Shown here piece by piece: positions 14,989 through 20,827 of a DNA stretch of 20,827 nt. The stretch lies in assembly GCA_030428695.1 (NCBI GenBank), contig JAUIEM010000156.1:1-20827 (forward strand). Direction: 5' to 3'. The position numbers were made by a program, and so were the translations under genes. How positions within the stretch are numbered: position 1 is the first letter of the stretch; each line of letters begins with the position of its first letter. The notes below the pieces were generated by a model that saw only the letters and a program-made list of their open reading frames with translations, did no database searches and was not told where the DNA came from. The DNA comes from a bacterium. GTDB lineage: Bacteria > Planctomycetota > J058 > JAJDCP01.

Positions 14989-15867
14989 CTACTCCGCCGT
15001 CAGCGAGTCGTACAGGATGCCCGTGAAGGTGTCGGCCTTCATCCACCCCTGGCCCCACTCCTCCTCGAAGGCGGAGAGGGGCTTCGCTCCGATGACGGCC
15101 TCCTTGTCGTGGCCGGCGTCGACCAGCGCGGCGACCGCCTCCCAGGCCCCCCGCAGCATGTCGCGGTAGGCGCCGAGCTCGGCCTTGTTCGAGAGCGGGC
15201 CGTGGCCGGGGATGATCGCCGTCTCGTCGCCGACGCGCGCGAGCACCGTGTCGATCGCCGCGATCACGCCGTCGATGCTGCCCCCGGAGGAGGTGTCGAT
15301 GAACGGAAAGGTGCCGGCGAAGTAGGTGTCGCCCATGTGCAGGACGTCGCTGTTGAGGAAGTGGACGATCGCGTCGCCGTCGGTGTGCGCGCCGGGCACA
15401 TGGAAGACCTCGATGGTCTCGTCGTTGACGTGGAAGGAGATGCCGTCGAGAAAGGTCACGACCGGCAGCGCCTTCTTCGGCGAGGGCGGGACCTCGCGCT
15501 GGAAGGCGGTGATGAACTGCTCGCTGCTCATGCGCTGCCGCACGTTCTCGTGGGCGACGATCACCGCGCCGGCGTTCGCGAAGTTCTCGTTGCCGCCGGT
15601 GTGGTCGCCGTGCCAGTGGGTGTTGAGCACGAAGCGCACGTCCGCGTTGCCGAGCTCTTCGATCTTGGCGAGGATCTTCGCGCTGAGCGGCGCGAACTGG
15701 TCATCGATCACGAAGGCACCGTCCGGGCCGGTGCACAGCCCGATGTTGCCCCCCTGGCCCTGCAGCATGTAGATCGTGCCGGCGACGGGAGTCGCCGTGA
15801 TCTCGGCCTCGTCCTGGGCACACGCCGCCGCGAGCATCAACGCGACGGCAAGACTCGTCACTCGCAT
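14989..15867 (-). CDS. Metallo-beta-lactamase-fold hydrolase, lipoprotein-type signal
   Basis: Zinc-dependent hydrolase of unknown substrate, 292 residues. The N-terminus MRVTSLAVALMLAAAC has a lipobox-like LAAAC, so the protein is probably exported and lipidated at Cys16, although Ala at -3 is not the commonest residue. The metal site is complete: His84, His86, Asp88 and His89 in THWHGDHTGG, His161 in GAHTDGD, Asp180 in MGDTYF and His222 in GHGP. The set is typical of periplasmic metallo-beta-lactamase-fold proteins; beta-lactamase activity should not be assumed. The start at 15867 is supported by AAGGAGGA about 6 nt upstream and by the signal sequence, rather than the open frame extending to 15975. 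It lies 126 nt downstream of the porin gene beyond a strong hairpin, so it may be transcribed separately. Confidence 0.9.
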   Translation of the reverse strand: MRVTSLAVALMLAAACAQDEAEITATPVAGTIYMLQGQGGNIGLCTGPDGAFVIDDQFAPLSAKILAKIEELGNADVRFVLNTHWHGDHTGGNENFANAGAVIVAHENVRQRMSSEQFITAFQREVPPSPKKALPVVTFLDGISFHVNDETIEVFHVPGAHTDGDAIVHFLNSDVLHMGDTYFAGTFPFIDTSSGGSIDGVIAAIDTVLARVGDETAIIPGHGPLSNKAELGAYRDMLRGAWEAVAALVDAGHDKEAVIGAKPLSAFEEEWGQGWMKADTFTGILYDSLTAE

Positions 15868-15946
15868 CGTTTTCCTCCTTCGAGAGTGCCCGCATCGTGC
15901 CCGGATGGCGCGCACGCGTCCAGCACCGATTCCGCCCCGATGCGAA

Positions 15947-15970
15947 GAGGCGGGGCTCTCGCCCCGCCTC
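15947..15970 (-). terminator. Perfect 10-bp hairpin after the porin gene
   Basis: GAGGCGGGGC (15947-15956) and GCCCCGCCTC (15961-15970) pair perfectly. Read on the minus strand, the transcript of the porin gene has a GAGA tetraloop (GNRA class) and only a short TTC after the stem, beginning 23 nt beyond the porin stop codon. It is likely a terminator or 3'-end stabiliser separating the porin from the hydrolase gene. Confidence 0.6.
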
Positions 15971-15993
15971 GTCAACCGATGGACAGCTCCGGA

Positions 15994-17724
15994 TCAGAAG
16001 CGGACGGCCGCCTGGATCGTGGTGCTGAACACGATGTCGTCTTCCTGGTCGAGGAAGCCGCTCGAGCTGATGAAGTCACTCACCCCACCGGCGGCCAGCG
16101 CGGCCGCGGTGCCGGGGTTGATGTGGTCGAGGATCGCGACGCCGTCGCCGTTGGAGATCGGGTCGTCGTCGAGGTCGAACGCGTCACCCTGGAACAGCAC
16201 GGCGCCTTCGAATTCGAGGCTGAACTGCTTCCAGCGCCAGCCGACACCGAAGTCGAGCTCGAGGCCGAGCTCTTTGGAGCCGAAGCGCTGGGCGATCGAG
16301 TCGAAGCCCATACCACCGGTCACGGTGCCGAGGTTGATGGTCGGGGCGCCGAGGGCAGCGCCGCCGGTGCCGTCGGTGATCACGAGGTTGCCGCTCTCGT
16401 TGCGGCGCCCGCGGATGAAGGTGTCTTCGATCGCGTGGGCGTACATCAGCGAGACGTAGCCGGACAGCGAGTCGTCGTCCATCAGCAGGTCGAAGATCTC
16501 GAAGTGGCCGGTCAGCTTGGCGTAGAAAGCGTTGGTGACGGCGCCGATGTACTGCTCGAACAGGATGATGTCGACGTCGAAGTCGGAGTCGAAGGGCAGC
16601 GAGCCGACGGCGGTCGGGGTGGCGAGGGCCACACCGCCCGGAACGCTGACCGGCGCGGCGCCGAGCAGGTCGTCGTCACGCGGGCCGGTCGAGACGCCGA
16701 AGTCGAAGCGGACGCCCCACTTCATCGACTTCTCGTCTCCGAAGGTCATATCGGCGGACAGCGCCCAGTTGATGCCGTCGACGTCGATGTTCGGGATGCG
16801 GACCGTCTGGCCCCCAACGGTGGCCTCGGGGTCGATCTTCCCGGTCGCGTAGAAGAACTCGGTCTCGAGTGTCAGGCGGCCGGCGCTGCCGATGTCCATG
16901 TCGACGGCGCCGTAGACGTCGACGAACAGCACGTCCTGGTTGCCCGCGTCGACTTCGCGGAAGCCGTCGTAGGTGCCGATGCGGAAGTTCGCGCCGGAAT
17001 ACAGCACGGCGAGCACGTACTCGTTCGCGTTGTCGGTCTGGAAGTCGTTGTTGTTGGTCGCGGTGCGGGTGTACAGAGGAGCGATCAGGAGGCCCTGCCG
17101 GTACTTGGCGCCTTCCTTCTTCTCCTTGTCCCCGAAGAACAGGATGTAGCGGACGCGGTCGACGGTGTCGCCGAAGTCGTCACCCTGGCCTTCCCACAGC
17201 CAATCGAGCTCGTCGCCACCGTAGGCGAACAGGCCCATGCCCCAGTTCGACGCCATGCGGCCGAAGTCGAAGCGACCGAAGTCGGTCGTGACCTCTGCCC
17301 ATACACGCTCGGCGCGGAAGGTGTCGTCGAACTGCGACTCATCCCCGCCCCCGAGCAGCGCATTGTTGTTGTCGTCGTTCGGGTTGAAGCTGAGAATCTG
17401 ACCGCCGCTGGCGCGACCGAGTGTCTGGTTGTCGAGGATCCGGAACTGTCCCTTGATGTGGATGTTCTCGAGCACTTCCATGTCCATGTTGACCATGAAC
17501 CGTTGGTCGAGGTACTCGAAGTTGTCGGACGTATCCGGGAAGAAATCCGCCTGGTCCTGATTGCGCTTGCTTCGCTGGTGCTCGTGGGTGTACCGCACAC
17601 GGAAACGGTAGTAGCCATCCCACGTCAGCTTGATCGGGAGCTCTTCGGCTTCCGATTCTTCCTGGGCCGAAGCGACCATCGGCACCGCGAGGCAGGCGAG
17701 CAGGACCGCCAGGGATTTTCGCAT
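15994..17724 (-). CDS. Porin-like outer-membrane beta-barrel protein
   Basis: A 576-residue exported protein. MRKSLAVLLACLAVPMVASAQ is a signal peptidase I signal (cleavage after ASA, about residue 20). The mature chain is Asp/Asn/Gly-rich with alternating hydrophobic and aromatic residues, and ends in TIQAAVRF, with the terminal Phe recognised by the BAM machinery. Repeated aromatic strand motifs such as YYRFRVRY, RFMVNMDMEV, FGRFDFGRM and VGWRWKQFSLEF fit a barrel of many strands. The start at 17724 is preferred to the in-frame ATG at 17751 because of the signal and a GGGGGAAAG site. No close functional class (sugar, phosphate or alginate export) can be named. It is separated by the 15947 hairpin from the hydrolase and has a 440-nt region upstream. 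Strong expression would fit its GC, lower than that of the genes to the left, but this is inference. Confidence 0.85.
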   Translation of the reverse strand: MRKSLAVLLACLAVPMVASAQEESEAEELPIKLTWDGYYRFRVRYTHEHQRSKRNQDQADFFPDTSDNFEYLDQRFMVNMDMEVLENIHIKGQFRILDNQTLGRASGGQILSFNPNDDNNNALLGGGDESQFDDTFRAERVWAEVTTDFGRFDFGRMASNWGMGLFAYGGDELDWLWEGQGDDFGDTVDRVRYILFFGDKEKKEGAKYRQGLLIAPLYTRTATNNNDFQTDNANEYVLAVLYSGANFRIGTYDGFREVDAGNQDVLFVDVYGAVDMDIGSAGRLTLETEFFYATGKIDPEATVGGQTVRIPNIDVDGINWALSADMTFGDEKSMKWGVRFDFGVSTGPRDDDLLGAAPVSVPGGVALATPTAVGSLPFDSDFDVDIILFEQYIGAVTNAFYAKLTGHFEIFDLLMDDDSLSGYVSLMYAHAIEDTFIRGRRNESGNLVITDGTGGAALGAPTINLGTVTGGMGFDSIAQRFGSKELGLELDFGVGWRWKQFSLEFEGAVLFQGDAFDLDDDPISNGDGVAILDHINPGTAAALAAGGVSDFISSSGFLDQEDDIVFSTTIQAAVRF

Positions 17725-17884
17725 CACGATTCTTTCCCCCAGTTGTGCCACGGTGCCCGGGTTGCTTCAGCCAGGCAACAGGGGTTGCGCGCTGACCGGG
17801 AGGAGTGCTCTCCCCTCCCCGAAGCCTTCACCGCACGCAACGCCGTGGCGGAGTTGATGATCCCTGCGTAATACAGCCATCTAA

Positions 17885-17932
17885 CGGCACGGAAAGCCGG
17901 GACGCAAGGACTTCTTGCCTACTTTTTTACCG
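17885..17932 (+). ncRNA. Candidate structured RNA with weak c-di-GMP-I riboswitch resemblance
   Basis: On the plus strand the segment contains GGAAA, GGGACGCAAGG and TTGCCTAC. GCAAG (17904-17908) pairs with CTTGC (17913-17917), and GCCGG (17896-17900) pairs with CCGGC (17930-17934). GGGACGCAA plus a preceding GAAA-like loop recalls the core of the GEMM/cyclic-di-GMP-I riboswitch, but the first helix is very short and the 3' domain is not matched. On this strand no gene follows, which argues against a classical riboswitch. Treat as a candidate only. Confidence 0.25.
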
Positions 17933-18075
17933 GCGCTTTAACTAGACATTCCCCCAAAACAGTCGGGGTCCAGACGGTTTTTAAGCAAGCGCTTCCATTG
18001 TCGCGCATCCCTCCGTCAAATTCGCGCGCGTGCGCAGAAAAGTTGCGCTTCACGCACGGGTATGCGTCCCGAAGC

Positions 18076-18103
18076 CGGGCGCCAGGCTCGCCCCTGGCGC
18101 CCG
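18076..18103 (-). terminator. Perfect 11-bp hairpin downstream of the glycosyltransferase
   Basis: CGGGCGCCAGG (18076-18086) and CCTGGCGCCCG (18093-18103) pair perfectly across a 6-nt loop, about 60 nt beyond the glycosyltransferase stop. No T-run follows on either strand. It is a likely transcript end or 3' stabilising structure for the minus-strand gene. Confidence 0.5.
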
Positions 18104-18164
18104 CGCAGGGCTGACAGGCCCCACGGGCGTGAGACGGTTCTGAGCCTGGGATGAGAGACTAAGG

Positions 18165-19535
18165 CTAACGAGGAGCGGGAGCGACCGGCACCCCGAGCCC
18201 GTCACACAGCTCGAGGAGGCGCCGCCCCCGCGGCCCGAGGGCGTAACGCCCCAGCACGTCCCTGCGCGCCTCCTCGCCGAGGGAGGCGCGCAGCCCGGGC
18301 TCCGCGACCAGCCGCCGCAGGCCGCGCAGCCAGCCGTCGGCATCGGCGGCGAGCAGGCCGTTCGCGCCGTCGCGGATCGCCGCCCGGAACGCTCCCGTCG
18401 GGGTCGCGACCGTCGGCACCCCGACCAGGGCCGCCTCGAGGAACTTCAGCTCGCTCTTCGCACGGCAGAAAGGCTGGGCGGCGTCGAGCGGGGCGAGGTT
18501 GATCGCGAAGCCGCGCAGCACCCGCGGCAGCTCGCTCCAGTGGACGAAGGGCAGCCGCCGCACCCGCGCCCCGAAGCGGGCGAAGGCCGGACCGGGGTTG
18601 AGGTGGCCGACCAGGTGCAGCACCGCTCGCGGCTCCTCGGCGAGCACCGTCAGCAGGGCCGCTTCGGCCTGGGCGAAGTCGCGGTCGTGGGTCGGCGTTC
18701 CGCTCGCGTAGCCGAGCACGATCTCGTCGGTTGGCGGCGCGGGCACGGCCAGCGCCCGCGCGGCCGCCCGCCGCATCGCCGACGAGAAGCCGTTGCGCAG
18801 GACGTGCGCCGGTACGCCGTGGGCCTCGATGCGCTCGCGCAGGAAGTCCGTCGTGCACAGGGCTGCCTCGCAGCGACGCAGCGCCGCCTGCTGTCGCGCG
18901 AGCTTGCCGCGGTCGGTCATGCGCTCGAGGCCGGGCACCTCATCGATGGACAGAGCGGTGTCGAACAGGAGGTCGTCGGTGTCGAACACCACGGGGACGC
19001 TCAGCCGGTCGAGGAACTCCTCGAGCGCGGGGTCGAGCTCGGCGCGGTGCAGGATGACGACGTCGACCGCCGCGGCGAGCGCGGCCCCGAAGTGCGCGAG
19101 CAGGGGCGTCGGCAGACCGAGCAGCTCGCCGCGACCGCCGGCGAGGGCCAGGGCCTCGAGCAGGTGCGCGCAGCGGTAGCGTCGCGAGTCGCCGCCGCAG
19201 CCGCTGAGGATCAGCACCCGCGGCCGCTCTCTGGCAGCCGCCAGCCGCTCGACATCGAAGGACAGGCGCGGCGGCGCGGTCCGCACCACCTGCCGGGACA
19301 GCCGCCGGCTCAGCCCGCGGAAGACCCGCTGGCGCAGGCTCCCCTGGGGCAGCCAGTCCTCCTTGCGGTCCCGCAGGAAGCTCAGCAGGCGCCAGGCGTC
19401 GGTGCCGGTCATCTCATCGATCTGGGCGCGCAGCGAGCTCGCCTCCGCCCGCGCGGCGGCGAGCTCTGCCTCGCAGCGCGCGAGCCGGGCGCGCAGCCGG
19501 GCCTCCCTGCGGCCGTCGGGATCCTCGCCAGCCAT
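18165..19535 (-). CDS. Glycosyltransferase (GT-B fold, family 4-like) with N-terminal coiled coil
   Basis: Predicted nucleotide-sugar-dependent glycosyltransferase in cell-surface polysaccharide or glycoconjugate synthesis, 456 residues, no membrane segment. An Arg/Glu/Ala-rich coiled coil (about 10-42) leads into TDAWRLLSFLRDRK, a motif often seen at the N-terminus of such enzymes. The first Rossmann half starts at RVLILSGCGG (106-115). VVFDTDDLLFD (182-192) is characteristic of one branch of these enzymes. The second half has LGYASGTPTHDRDF and the donor-site segment KSELKFLEAALVGVPTVAT (from 360), equivalent to the EX7E region. The start at 19535 lies 11 nt after the stop of the MaoC-like gene; the ribosome site is weak, so coupling is likely. 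Acceptor and sugar are unknown. The frame extends upstream, but only antiphase inside the neighbouring gene. Confidence 0.85.
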   Translation of the reverse strand: MAGEDPDGRREARLRARLARCEAELAAARAEASSLRAQIDEMTGTDAWRLLSFLRDRKEDWLPQGSLRQRVFRGLSRRLSRQVVRTAPPRLSFDVERLAAARERPRVLILSGCGGDSRRYRCAHLLEALALAGGRGELLGLPTPLLAHFGAALAAAVDVVILHRAELDPALEEFLDRLSVPVVFDTDDLLFDTALSIDEVPGLERMTDRGKLARQQAALRRCEAALCTTDFLRERIEAHGVPAHVLRNGFSSAMRRAAARALAVPAPPTDEIVLGYASGTPTHDRDFAQAEAALLTVLAEEPRAVLHLVGHLNPGPAFARFGARVRRLPFVHWSELPRVLRGFAINLAPLDAAQPFCRAKSELKFLEAALVGVPTVATPTGAFRAAIRDGANGLLAADADGWLRGLRRLVAEPGLRASLGEEARRDVLGRYALGPRGRRLLELCDGLGVPVAPAPR

Positions 19536-19546
19536 GAGCCGCGCGC

Positions 19547-20584
19547 TCAGAAGGACTCGTCGCGCGGGATCGTCGCGCCGAGGTGGATCTTCCCGTTGAG
19601 CATCACCGGCCGCTGGTTCGCGTCGCGCACGAGGAAGTCGAGCGGCACGGGGCGGGGCGCGTTCTTGTCCTTGGCGACGGGGCTGCCCGCCCACACCCGG
19701 TACCCCGCGATGTCGCCGTAGACCTCGAGGGTCAGGGTCTCGCCGGGGTAGATCGGGCGGTTGAAGTCGCAGGTCACCCGGCGCAGGATCCACGGCTCGT
19801 ACTTCAGCACGTCGGCGGTGACGATGTCGATCACGCGGCACAGCCCGAAGGGATGGGAGGCGACCGCGTGGGCGTAGCCGATGCGCTGGCACAGCTCCTC
19901 GTCCTGGAAGGGCGGATGGGTGTCGCCGAGCAGGTTGGCGAAGAACTTCGCCATCTCCGGCTCGATGTCGAAGGTCTTGCTGAAGTTCGGTTCCCCTTCC
20001 CGCAGCGGCGGCGGCGGAGGGGGCGGCGGCAGGGTGTCGGGGAAGCACAGCCCCTCGATGGTGCCGCGGGCGAGCACCTTCTTCTCGTGCAGCACCTCAC
20101 AGCGCAGCCAGAGCCGATCGCCGAACGGCCGGATCGGGGCCATCCCGTACACCTCGACGCGGCCGATGGTGTCCATGTCGATCAGCATGCTCTTCGGCAG
20201 CTCGAGGTCGATGTGACGCCACACGTAGCGAGGGACGTCGAGGCTGAGGTCCTTGTCCTGCTCGCACTTCTTCAGCGCGCCGTTCCAGATCTGGAAGACC
20301 ATGCCGGGGGGGAGCAGGCGAGGTTCCTTCTTCTCCTCCTCTTCCTCCCCCTCTTCCTTCTTCTTCCCGCCCTCTTCGTCCTCGTCCTCGTCCTCGTCCT
20401 CGTCTCCGTCCTCGTCCTCGTCTTCGTCCTCCTTTTCCTCGTCCTCGTCCTCTTCCTTCTCCTCGTCCTCGACCCGGTACATCTTTTCGCTGCCACCGGT
20501 CGCGAGCAGGAAGATCTTCACGCGCTTCTCGGTCGCCTTGTAGGGCTTGAGGAACTTCCAGCCGATCGTTTCGGGATGGACCAT
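19547..20584 (-). CDS. MaoC-like double hot-dog protein with acidic insertion
   Basis: A 345-residue protein related by eye to hydratase-2 / MaoC dehydratases. The N-terminal hot-dog starts VKIFLLATGG...MYRVE, comparable to the YALGVG...YVYE start of double hot-dog hydratases, and resumes at LLPPGMVFQ after an insert of about 50 residues made almost only of Glu, Asp and Lys (38-88). A Pro8 run (186-193) links to the C-terminal hot-dog. There the canonical hydratase motif D-x-N-P-x-H is replaced by D-T-H-P-P-F (221-226), so the catalytic His is Phe. ILRRVTCDFNRPIYPGETLTL (266-286) is typical MaoC. The start at 20584 has AGGAG 8 nt upstream; upstream ATGs (20617, 20644) lack one. It may bind acyl-CoA without hydrating it. 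The glycosyltransferase follows by 11 nt. Confidence 0.72.
   Translation of the reverse strand: MVHPETIGWKFLKPYKATEKRVKIFLLATGGSEKMYRVEDEEKEEDEDEEKEDEDEDEDGDEDEDEDEDEEGGKKKEEGEEEEEKKEPRLLPPGMVFQIWNGALKKCEQDKDLSLDVPRYVWRHIDLELPKSMLIDMDTIGRVEVYGMAPIRPFGDRLWLRCEVLHEKKVLARGTIEGLCFPDTLPPPPPPPPLREGEPNFSKTFDIEPEMAKFFANLLGDTHPPFQDEELCQRIGYAHAVASHPFGLCRVIDIVTADVLKYEPWILRRVTCDFNRPIYPGETLTLEVYGDIAGYRVWAGSPVAKDKNAPRPVPLDFLVRDANQRPVMLNGKIHLGATIPRDESF
20321..20473 (-). repeat. Polypurine low-complexity tract coding for the acidic insert
   Basis: On the plus strand this is almost pure pyrimidine with many TCCTCG hexamers (densest at 20374-20430); on the coding strand it is GAGGAC/GAGGAA repeats. The hexanucleotide nature makes in-frame length change by slippage likely. 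Confidence 0.85.
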
Positions 20585-20618
20585 CGTCGTCTCCTGCGGG
20601 CCTGCGTTGCGATGCATC

Positions 20619-20624
20619 GATTCT
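20619..20624 (-). promoter_or_regulatory. Candidate -10 element of the MaoC-like gene
   Basis: TAGAAT on the minus strand, about 35 nt upstream of the 20584 ATG, matches the hexamer proposed for the 10851 gene. A -35 partner is not evident. If correct, it excludes the upstream ATGs as starts. Confidence 0.35.
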
Positions 20625-20682
20625 AGCAGACGGCGCTTCGTCATACCTCTCGACGTTCGAACGCGCCGGCCCCCTCATCAGC

Positions 20683-20709
20683 GAGGCGCGGGAGCTTCCC
20701 CCCGCGCCT
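20683..20709 (-). terminator. Perfect 9-bp hairpin between sigma factor and MaoC-like gene
   Basis: AGGCGCGGG (20683-20691) pairs with CCCGCGCCT (20701-20709), 9-nt loop, starting 36 nt after the sigma-factor stop. No T-run follows, so it is a weak intrinsic terminator at best. Confidence 0.5.
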
Positions 20710-20744
20710 GTCTGGCTCGCAGCGTGCCGGAATGACGCGCTCCG

Positions 20745-20827
20745 TCAGTTCTGGAAGTGGTCTTCCCAGAAGCCCTTGAGCAGGCGACTGCGCTGCGAGA
20801 ACTGCAGCTTGCGCAGCGCCTCGGCCT
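20745..20827 (-). CDS. RNA polymerase sigma-70-family factor, C-terminal end
   Basis: Only the last 26 residues are present; the rest lies beyond the right edge. They read AEALRKLQFSQRSRLLKGFW and then EDHFQN. AEALRKL followed by S/R-rich helix residues is the classical end of sigma region 4.2 (RpoD ends similarly in EALRKLRHPSR). Whether it is the housekeeping factor, an RpoS-like or an RpoH-like factor cannot be told from this fragment. Confidence 0.7.
   Translation of the reverse strand, partial: AEALRKLQFSQRSRLLKGFWEDHFQN

Larger units (their letters stand above)
17725..18164. other. 440-nt gene-free region with several stem-loops
   Basis: Between the porin start (left) and the glycosyltransferase stop (right), both on the minus strand. 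No coding frame is supportable. Contents: hairpin GTTGC/GCAAC in the porin leader (17761-17779); a GGGAG-GAG/CTC-CTCCC imperfect hairpin (about 17799-17819); a structured-RNA candidate at 17885-17932; the palindrome AAGCGCTT near 17987; GCGCA/TGCGC (18032-18048); and an 11-bp hairpin at 18076-18103. The AT-rich part (about 17920-18000) may hold the porin promoter, but no convincing -35/-10 pair was found. Confidence 0.6.

Noticed and set aside
14989..15867. Antibiotic-resistance metallo-beta-lactamase
   Set aside because: The metal site is shared by the whole superfamily; nothing specific to lactamases beyond the fold is visible.
15109..17871. 920-codon plus-strand frame over the hydrolase and porin
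   Set aside because: Antisense to two proteins with clear signals and motifs; Val/Glu/Ala-rich composition typical of an antisense shadow.

Overview
The window is a GC-rich stretch of a Gram-negative bacterial chromosome. It holds 14 protein-coding genes; the first is cut by the left edge and the last by the right edge. I saw no tRNA, rRNA, CRISPR array, transposase or integrase. The Gram-negative call rests on a beta-barrel outer-membrane protein ending in Phe and on two lipoprotein-type secretion signals. The ferrochelatase carries an internal cysteine cluster of the kind described for Myxococcus and Bdellovibrio. With the high GC, frequent GTG starts and long low-complexity proteins, this suggests Myxococcota or another former deltaproteobacterial lineage. 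That placement is inference, because no marker gene in the window settles taxonomy.

Layout, left to right. (1) 1-3157, plus strand: an acyl-CoA dehydrogenase (C-terminal 290 residues), a thiolase and tRNA-guanine transglycosylase (tgt) are packed with a 3-nt gap and an 8-nt overlap, so a fatty acyl-CoA degradation pair is translationally linked to a queuosine tRNA-modification gene. (2) 3168-6933, minus strand: ferrochelatase (hemH), a THUMP-type RNA methyltransferase, exonuclease III and a small exported protein of unknown function run leftwards; hemH and the methyltransferase share one base (TGATG). (3) 7067-10690, plus strand: a complete ferric-iron-type ABC importer (lipoprotein, fused permease, ATPase) is divergent from hemH across 133 nt, so iron uptake and iron insertion into haem sit back to back. 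(4) 10851-13895, plus strand: a 1014-residue protein that I do not recognise, with a helical N-terminus, an acidic middle, a basic RSG-repeat segment and a helical C-terminal region. (5) 13990-15867, minus strand: an FMN-dependent azoreductase and a lipoprotein metallo-beta-lactamase-fold hydrolase, separated by 345 non-coding nt with clustered CTCGTAG repeats and two palindromes. (6) 15994-17724, minus strand: a porin-like outer-membrane protein followed by a strong 10-bp hairpin. (7) 17725-18164: 440 nt without a gene, containing several stem-loops and a candidate structured RNA. (8) 18165-20584, minus strand: a glycosyltransferase and a MaoC-type double hot-dog protein with an acidic insertion. 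(9) 20745-20827, minus strand: the last 26 residues of a sigma-70-family factor.

Most of the window is ordinary housekeeping and metabolism. The items most worth a second look are the 1014-residue protein, the [2Fe-2S]-type ferrochelatase beside the iron importer, the MaoC protein with lost catalytic residues and an acidic insert, the repeat-rich region upstream of the azoreductase, and the structured-RNA candidate near 17885. I found no convincing sign of a defence system or other new multi-gene system.
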